DNA of 62,239 nt from Cytobacillus praedii (lineage in GTDB: Bacteria; Bacillota; Bacilli; Bacillales; Cytobacillaceae). How positions within the stretch are numbered: position 1 is the first letter of the stretch; every line of letters begins with the position of its first letter. Below are positions 58,055-62,239 of the stretch, one piece after another. The notes under the pieces are model-generated. The model made no database searches. It was not told the DNA's origin and was given only the letters and a program-made list of their open reading frames with translations. The stretch is from contig NZ_LMBX01000008.1 of the NCBI RefSeq assembly GCF_001439605.1, positions 1 through 62,239 of the forward strand. Direction: 5' to 3'. The position numbers and the translations under genes were made by a program.

Positions 58055-58513
58055 TTGCAGCGAGTCACTAACTGTGTATTGTTGAAAGATGATCAAGTAT
58101 TGCTTTTGCAAAAACCGAGTCGAGGCTGGTGGGTAGCTCCAGGGGGAAAAATGGAGCCAGGAGAATCAGTTAGAGATTCATGTATCCGGGAATTCAGAGA
58201 GGAAACAGGGGTATATTTGCGCAATCCGAATATAAAGGGGATCTTTACCTTTATTATGAAAGAAGGCGAAAAGGTTCTTTCTGAATGGATGATGTTCACT
58301 TTTTTAGCGACAGAGGCTGATGGACTGAACCTAGATGAGTCGGAAGAAGGGAAAATTCTGTGGCACCCATTTGAGGAAATCAAGAACCTTCCTATGGCAG
58401 CAGGTGACTATCATATTCTAGAATACATGATTCATGGAAACGGAATAATTTATGGTACGTTTACCTATACGCCAAATTTTGAACTACTTAGCTATAGATT
58501 AGATCCGAGTTAA
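58055..58513 (+). CDS. yvcI: Nudix hydrolase (YvcI-like)
   Basis: 152-residue Nudix protein with the box G-x5-E-x7-REUxEExGU visible as GGKMEPGESVRDSCIREF followed by REETGV. It resembles 8-oxo-dGTP diphosphatase (MutT/YvcI) proteins. TTG 58055 start; AGGTG lies about 10 nt upstream. First gene of the yvcI-rapZ-yvcK-whiA-crh cluster. Confidence 0.88.
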   Translation: MQRVTNCVLLKDDQVLLLQKPSRGWWVAPGGKMEPGESVRDSCIREFREETGVYLRNPNIKGIFTFIMKEGEKVLSEWMMFTFLATEADGLNLDESEEGKILWHPFEEIKNLPMAAGDYHILEYMIHGNGIIYGTFTYTPNFELLSYRLDPS

Positions 58514-58618
58514 AGCCTCCGGCGAGCCCTTAAGATTATTCAGAGAATTTATGCGAACTCGATAGAATTTGGGGCGTAAATAAGCCAAGGCAATTTGATA
58601 TACAGGGGGAAAACAAAA

Positions 58619-59512
58619 ATGAGTACAGGCGCAGTGAATGAAACGCAAATGGTCATTATTACGGGGATGTCAGGCGCTGGAAAAACAGTTGCCATTCAAA
58701 GCTTTGAAGATCTAGGTTTCTTCTGTGTGGATAACCTGCCGCCAACACTCTTGCCTAAATTCCTTGAACTGATGAAGGAATCCGGGAATAAGATGAATAA
58801 GGTTGCATTAGTCATGGACCTTAGGGGACGTGAATTCTTTGACCATTTGTTCAAAGCACTTGATGACCTTTCAGAGACTTCCTGGATCACACCGCAAATT
58901 CTTTTCTTAGATGCGGACGATTCTACATTAGTTAGAAGGTATAAGGAGACGAGGCGGTTTCACCCACTTGCTCCATCTGGCCTTCCTCTTGAGGGAATTA
59001 AGTTGGAACGTGAGCTTTTAGAGGAATTAAAAGGAAGAGCACAGCTCATTTACAATACAACACGTTTAAAACCAAGAGAACTTCGTGAAAAAATACTTAC
59101 GGAATTCTCTGTGAATAAGTCAACTTTATTTACTGTCAACGTAATGTCCTTTGGTTTTAAACATGGAATTCCGATTGATGCCGACCTTGTTTTTGATGTG
59201 CGATTTCTTCCAAACCCTCACTATATTGAACATATGCGGCCAAAAACTGGTTTAGATGAAGAGGTCTCTACCTATGTATTAAAGTGGTCAGAAACACAAA
59301 AGTTTCTTGAAAAGGTAACAGAGCTTCTCAGCTTTATGCTTCCTCATTACAAAAGAGAGGGAAAAGCGCAGCTCGTTATTGCCATCGGATGTACGGGCGG
59401 CCAGCATCGTTCAGTAGCCTTGACAGAATATATTGGGGATTACTTCAAGAATGAGTATCATACACGAATTACACATCGTGATATTGTGGGGAGAAGGGAA
59501 AAAGAGAAATGA
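58619..59512 (+). CDS. rapZ: RapZ-family nucleotide-binding protein (YvcJ)
   Basis: 297 residues. P-loop GMSGAGKT at the N-terminus and a C-terminal domain with the [10 protein letters not shown] motif. In B. subtilis YvcJ binds and hydrolyses ATP/GTP and affects competence. ATG 58619 is chosen (AGGGGG upstream) over ATG 58595. It overlaps yvcK by 4 bp. Confidence 0.95.
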   Translation: MSTGAVNETQMVIITGMSGAGKTVAIQSFEDLGFFCVDNLPPTLLPKFLELMKESGNKMNKVALVMDLRGREFFDHLFKALDDLSETSWITPQILFLDADDSTLVRRYKETRRFHPLAPSGLPLEGIKLERELLEELKGRAQLIYNTTRLKPRELREKILTEFSVNKSTLFTVNVMSFGFKHGIPIDADLVFDVRFLPNPHYIEHMRPKTGLDEEVSTYVLKWSETQKFLEKVTELLSFMLPHYKREGKAQLVIAIGCTGGQHRSVALTEYIGDYFKNEYHTRITHRDIVGRREKEK

Positions 59513-60483
59513 AAAACAGACAGCCAAGAATTGTCATCATCGGAGGGGGAACAGGATTGCCTGTTCTATTAAGAGGACTAAAGCAGTATCCTGTTGATAT
59601 AACTGCTATAGTAACTGTTGCCGATGATGGAGGCAGTTCAGGGAGACTGAGAAATGATTTACATATTCCTCCTCCCGGTGATATACGCAATGTTTTGGCA
59701 GCACTGTCTGATGTGGAGCCACTGATTGAAGAAATGTTTCAGCATCGTTTTAAGACGTCTAATGAGCTATCTGGTCATTCGCTTGGGAATTTAATTCTAG
59801 CAGCCATGACTTCAATTACGGGGAATTTCGTTCATGCTATTCAGGAAATGAGCAAAGTATTGAACGTAAGAGGAAAGGTCTTGCCTGCCGCTAATCAAAG
59901 TGTCGTTCTTCATGCGGAGATGGAAGACGGGACAGTCGTTTCTGGAGAATCCAAAATTCCTTACTCTGGGAAAAAAATTAAAAAGGTATTTTTATCACCT
60001 AAGAATATTAAACCTCTTCCTGAAACAATTTCTGCCATAAGGAAGGCCGATTTAATCATCATTGGCCCAGGAAGTTTATATACGAGTATTTTACCGAATC
60101 TTCTTGTTCCAAAGCTCGGGCATGAGGTTTGCCGCGCCAAGGCGAAAACGGTGTATATTTGCAATCTCATGACCCAAGCGGGAGAAACATTTAACTATAC
60201 AGCAAGCGACCATGTAAAAGCAATTTACGATCACATGAGCTGTGCGTTTATGAATACGATTCTTGTCAATAGTGAGGCTATCCCTGACGATATTCAAGAG
60301 CGATACAGTGAAGAAATGTCAAAGCCAGTTATCTTTGATACAGAGCGCCTTCAGGAGTTAGGTCTAGAAGTGATTCCAGGAGAAATTGTGAACGAAAAAG
60401 ACGGTGTGATTCGTCATGATACAAAAGTGGTCGCAGAAATGTTATATTCATTACTTATGGATGAAATGAAAAAACGAAACTAA
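59509..60483 (+). CDS. yvcK: Gluconeogenesis factor YvcK (CofD-like)
   Basis: 324-residue UDP-sugar-binding protein of the CofD/YvcK family. It has [13 protein letters not shown] at the N-terminus, [10 protein letters not shown], and GPGSLYTS. Needed for growth on gluconeogenic carbon sources and cell-wall homeostasis in B. subtilis. A palindromic repeat separates it from whiA. Confidence 0.95.
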   Translation: MKNRQPRIVIIGGGTGLPVLLRGLKQYPVDITAIVTVADDGGSSGRLRNDLHIPPPGDIRNVLAALSDVEPLIEEMFQHRFKTSNELSGHSLGNLILAAMTSITGNFVHAIQEMSKVLNVRGKVLPAANQSVVLHAEMEDGTVVSGESKIPYSGKKIKKVFLSPKNIKPLPETISAIRKADLIIIGPGSLYTSILPNLLVPKLGHEVCRAKAKTVYICNLMTQAGETFNYTASDHVKAIYDHMSCAFMNTILVNSEAIPDDIQERYSEEMSKPVIFDTERLQELGLEVIPGEIVNEKDGVIRHDTKVVAEMLYSLLMDEMKKRN

Positions 60484-60544
60484 TTAGATAGTTTAACGTA
60501 GTTTATACTTGACGCCTATATACAGGTGCACAATGCTTTTCTAT

Positions 60545-60672
60545 TTATCTAGCTGGAGCACCTAAAGCTTTCGGGGGCATAAGCGAATCCGTCCAAAAGG
60601 TTAAAAAATAACCTTCCAGCCGGTTCGCCTTATGCTTGTCGCCCCTGACCAAGGCGCTTACGCTTTTCTAAT
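60545..60672. repeat. Cruciform dispersed repeat (Bacillaceae CTAGCT...AAGGCGCTT type)
   Basis: Arms GCATAAGCGAATCCG and CGGTTCGCCTTATGC pair imperfectly around AAGGTTA / TAACCTT. The left end reads CTAGCTGGAGCACCTA and the right end AAGGCGCTTACGCTTTTCT. From memory this matches a family of roughly 130-160-bp palindromic repeats scattered in many Bacillus genomes. It lies inside the yvcK-whiA gap. Confidence 0.7.
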
Positions 60673-60687
60673 AAGGGTGGTGAGAAT

Positions 60688-61629
60688 ATGTCTTTCGCTT
60701 CGGAAACGAAAAAGGAATTAACGAATCTGGAGGCAAAGGATTGCTGTGGAAAAGCGGAATTATCAGCGCTTATACGGATGAATGGCTCGCTTTCATTTTC
60801 CAACAGAAAATTAATCGTTGATATTCAAACAGAAAATGCAGCGATTGCAAGAAGAATTTATATCCTGATTAAAAAAAATTATCATGTACAAGTAGAACTT
60901 CTCGTTCGAAAGAAAATGAGGCTGAAAAAGAATAATGTTTACATTGTTCGTTTATCAGAGAAGGCCAGTGAAATTCTGGACGACTTAAAAATAATTAGTG
61001 AGGGCTTTGTTTTTACACACAATATTTCAGAATCATTGATTAAAAAGAAATGTTGTAAGCGCTCTTATCTTCGCGGCGCTTTTCTGGCCGGAGGATCTGT
61101 TAACAACCCAGAAACTTCATCATATCATTTAGAAATTTCTTCACTTTATAAGGAGCATAATGACTCTTTATGTGAATTGATGAATACATTTAATTTAAAC
61201 AGTAAAACACTCGAGAGAAAAAAGGGCTTCATCACGTACTTAAAGGAAGCTGAAAAAATTACCGAGTTTTTGAGTGTCATTGGGGCTCATAATGCACTGC
61301 TTCGATTCGAAGATATACGGATTGTCCGTGATATGAGAAATTCGGTGAACCGACTTGTCAATTGTGAAACAGCGAACTTAAATAAAACAATCGGTGCAGC
61401 CATACGCCAAGTCGAGAACATACGATTTATTGATGAAACCGTTGGCCTTCATATTTTGCCAGATAAACTAAGAGAAATTGCTGAGCTTCGAGTCGCCTAT
61501 CAGGATGTTACATTAAAAGAGCTAGGTGAAATGGTCTCTGGGGGAAATATAAGTAAATCAGGTATTAATCATCGTTTAAGAAAAATAGATGAAATTGCTG
61601 ACAAACTGCGAGCAGGGGAATCGTTTTAA
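60688..61629 (+). CDS. whiA: DNA-binding protein WhiA
   Basis: 313 residues. Two LAGLIDADG-like homing-endonuclease folds without nuclease activity (about 20-190), with [13 protein letters not shown], followed by a C-terminal HTH ([25 protein letters not shown], in pieces). In Bacillus it affects cell division and chromosome segregation. GGTGGTGAG precedes ATG 60688. Confidence 0.95.
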   Translation: MSFASETKKELTNLEAKDCCGKAELSALIRMNGSLSFSNRKLIVDIQTENAAIARRIYILIKKNYHVQVELLVRKKMRLKKNNVYIVRLSEKASEILDDLKIISEGFVFTHNISESLIKKKCCKRSYLRGAFLAGGSVNNPETSSYHLEISSLYKEHNDSLCELMNTFNLNSKTLERKKGFITYLKEAEKITEFLSVIGAHNALLRFEDIRIVRDMRNSVNRLVNCETANLNKTIGAAIRQVENIRFIDETVGLHILPDKLREIAELRVAYQDVTLKELGEMVSGGNISKSGINHRLRKIDEIADKLRAGESF

Positions 61630-61664
61630 AAAAATTATGAATCTATATGGGAGGAAAGGAAGAA

Positions 61665-61922
61665 ATGTTGGAAAAACAGGTTGAAGTAAAATTAAAAACA
61701 GGATTGCAGGCACGGCCTGCCGCACTTTTTGTGCAGGAAGCCAATCGATTTTCATCGGATGTCTTTCTCGAAAAGGATGGAAAAAAAGTAAATGCAAAAA
61801 GTATCATGGGCTTGATGAGCCTTGCAGTTAGCTCAGGATCAGTCATTACATTAATTGTAGACGGTAAGGATGAAACAGAAGCACTCGAAGAACTGTCTAA
61901 ATATATTCAGAAGGAAAATTAA
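61665..61922 (+). CDS. crh: Catabolite repression HPr-like protein Crh
   Basis: 85-residue HPr paralogue. Position 15 is Gln (GLQARPAA) rather than the phosphotransfer His, so it cannot act in sugar uptake. Ser46 (KSIMGLM) is kept for HprK phosphorylation; P-Ser-Crh is a CcpA co-repressor. ATG 61665 is chosen over an earlier in-frame start because GGAGGAAAGGAAG is directly upstream and the length equals B. subtilis Crh. Confidence 0.97.
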   Translation: MLEKQVEVKLKTGLQARPAALFVQEANRFSSDVFLEKDGKKVNAKSIMGLMSLAVSSGSVITLIVDGKDETEALEELSKYIQKEN

Positions 61923-61936
61923 TAAACATTGCAAAG

Positions 61937-61967
61937 AGTCTGGAGCCTTATTCCAGGCTTTTTTTTG
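61937..61967 (+). terminator. Terminator after crh
   Basis: AGTCTGGA / TCCAGGCT (one G-U) followed by eight T. Confidence 0.85.
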
Positions 61968-61980
61968 GGTGAAAAGTGAA

Positions 61981-62239
61981 ATGCTAGATAAATATAGGAA
62001 AGTGCTCGATAAAAGACTGGGGATGCAAGATAAATGATGTGAAATGCAAGATAAAATGAGGCTAAAGCAGAAATGCATGATAAAGATAGAAAGCTGCTAG
62101 ATAAATGCAGAAAAGTGCTCGAAAAAAGATTGAGGATGCAAGATAAACGGTGCGAATTGCACGTTAAAATGAGCCCAAAGCAGAAATGCTAGATAAAGCA
62201 AGAAAGCTGCTAGATAAATACAGAAAAGAGCTCGATAAA
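61981..62239 (+). repeat. 21-bp phased GATAAA array, copy 4 (runs off the window)
   Basis: Motif G at 61987, 62008, 62029, 62050, 62079, 62100, 62121, 62142, 62163, 62192, 62213 and 62234: 21-bp steps with 29 bp at 62050-62079 and 62163-62192, the same 113-bp period as copies 2 and 3. It starts 14 bp after the crh terminator. Confidence 0.95.

Overview
The window is chromosomal DNA of a low-GC, endospore-forming member of the Bacillaceae. Evidence is an alpha/beta-type small acid-soluble spore protein, the sporulation protease CtpB, the divisome adaptor MinJ, the HPr kinase/Crh pair, two S-box (SAM) riboswitches, a sigmaW-type promoter, strong AGGAGG ribosome sites and a gene order close to the Bacillus subtilis segment ctpB-minJ ... 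csbA-uvrBA-yvlB-yvlD-hprK-lgt-yvoD-ppaX-yvoF-his operon-yvcD-trxB-yvcIJK-whiA-crh. No phage, insertion sequence, tRNA or rRNA was seen. Genus cannot be fixed from this window alone.

Layout. 1-3.4 kb: ctpB and minJ. 3.5-7.1 kb: a two-component system with its ABC exporter (YcbLMNO-like). 7.2-8.6 kb: a secreted TraB/GumN-family protein. 8.9-17.4 kb: an accessory catabolic block for 3-hydroxyanthranilate. It has an IclR regulator and a 4-oxalocrotonate tautomerase, then 3-hydroxyanthranilate dioxygenase, ACMS decarboxylase, 2-aminomuconate deaminase and 2-aminomuconate semialdehyde dehydrogenase. The lower pathway follows in the classical dmpE-F-G-H order, ending at pyruvate and acetyl-CoA. A convergent secreted LVIVD-type propeller protein (17.4-19.2 kb) and a TetR-permease-kynureninase group (19.6-23.4 kb) follow. 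23.6-26.9 kb: csoR-copZ-copA copper efflux, plus a 43-residue membrane peptide. 27-32.6 kb: a DMT transporter, tandem SAM riboswitches, the metNIQ methionine importer and an M20 hydrolase. 33-41.7 kb: SASP, csbA, uvrBA with a LexA box, yvlB/yvlD behind a sigmaW promoter, and an amidase. 41.9-46 kb: hprK-lgt-yvoD-ppaX-yvoF. 46.9-53.3 kb: hisZGDBHAFI. 54.1-61.9 kb: NERD protein, TPR protein, trxB, yvcI-rapZ-yvcK-whiA-crh.

How the genes work together: kynureninase plus the 8.9-17.4 kb enzymes can turn 3-hydroxykynurenine or 3-hydroxyanthranilate into central metabolites. The upstream tryptophan dioxygenase, formamidase and kynurenine monooxygenase are not in the window. HprK and Crh encode catabolite-repression machinery, and a cre-like site lies in front of the propeller gene.

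The most unusual signal is intergenic. Four arrays (about 130-247, 46088-46740, 53354-54000, 61981 to the window end) carry a GCTAGATAAA / GCTCGATAAA motif at a rigid 21-bp step. In the three long arrays every fifth step is 29 bp, giving a 113-bp super-period. The phase is kept almost without indels over 600 bp although the DNA between motifs diverges, and one array is in the opposite orientation. A separate array (32580-33031) holds nine 52-bp units, each able to form a hairpin with compensatory base changes. A third (42831-42935) has GCAAA at a 20-bp step. All lie just downstream of gene or operon ends. I know of no described function for them.
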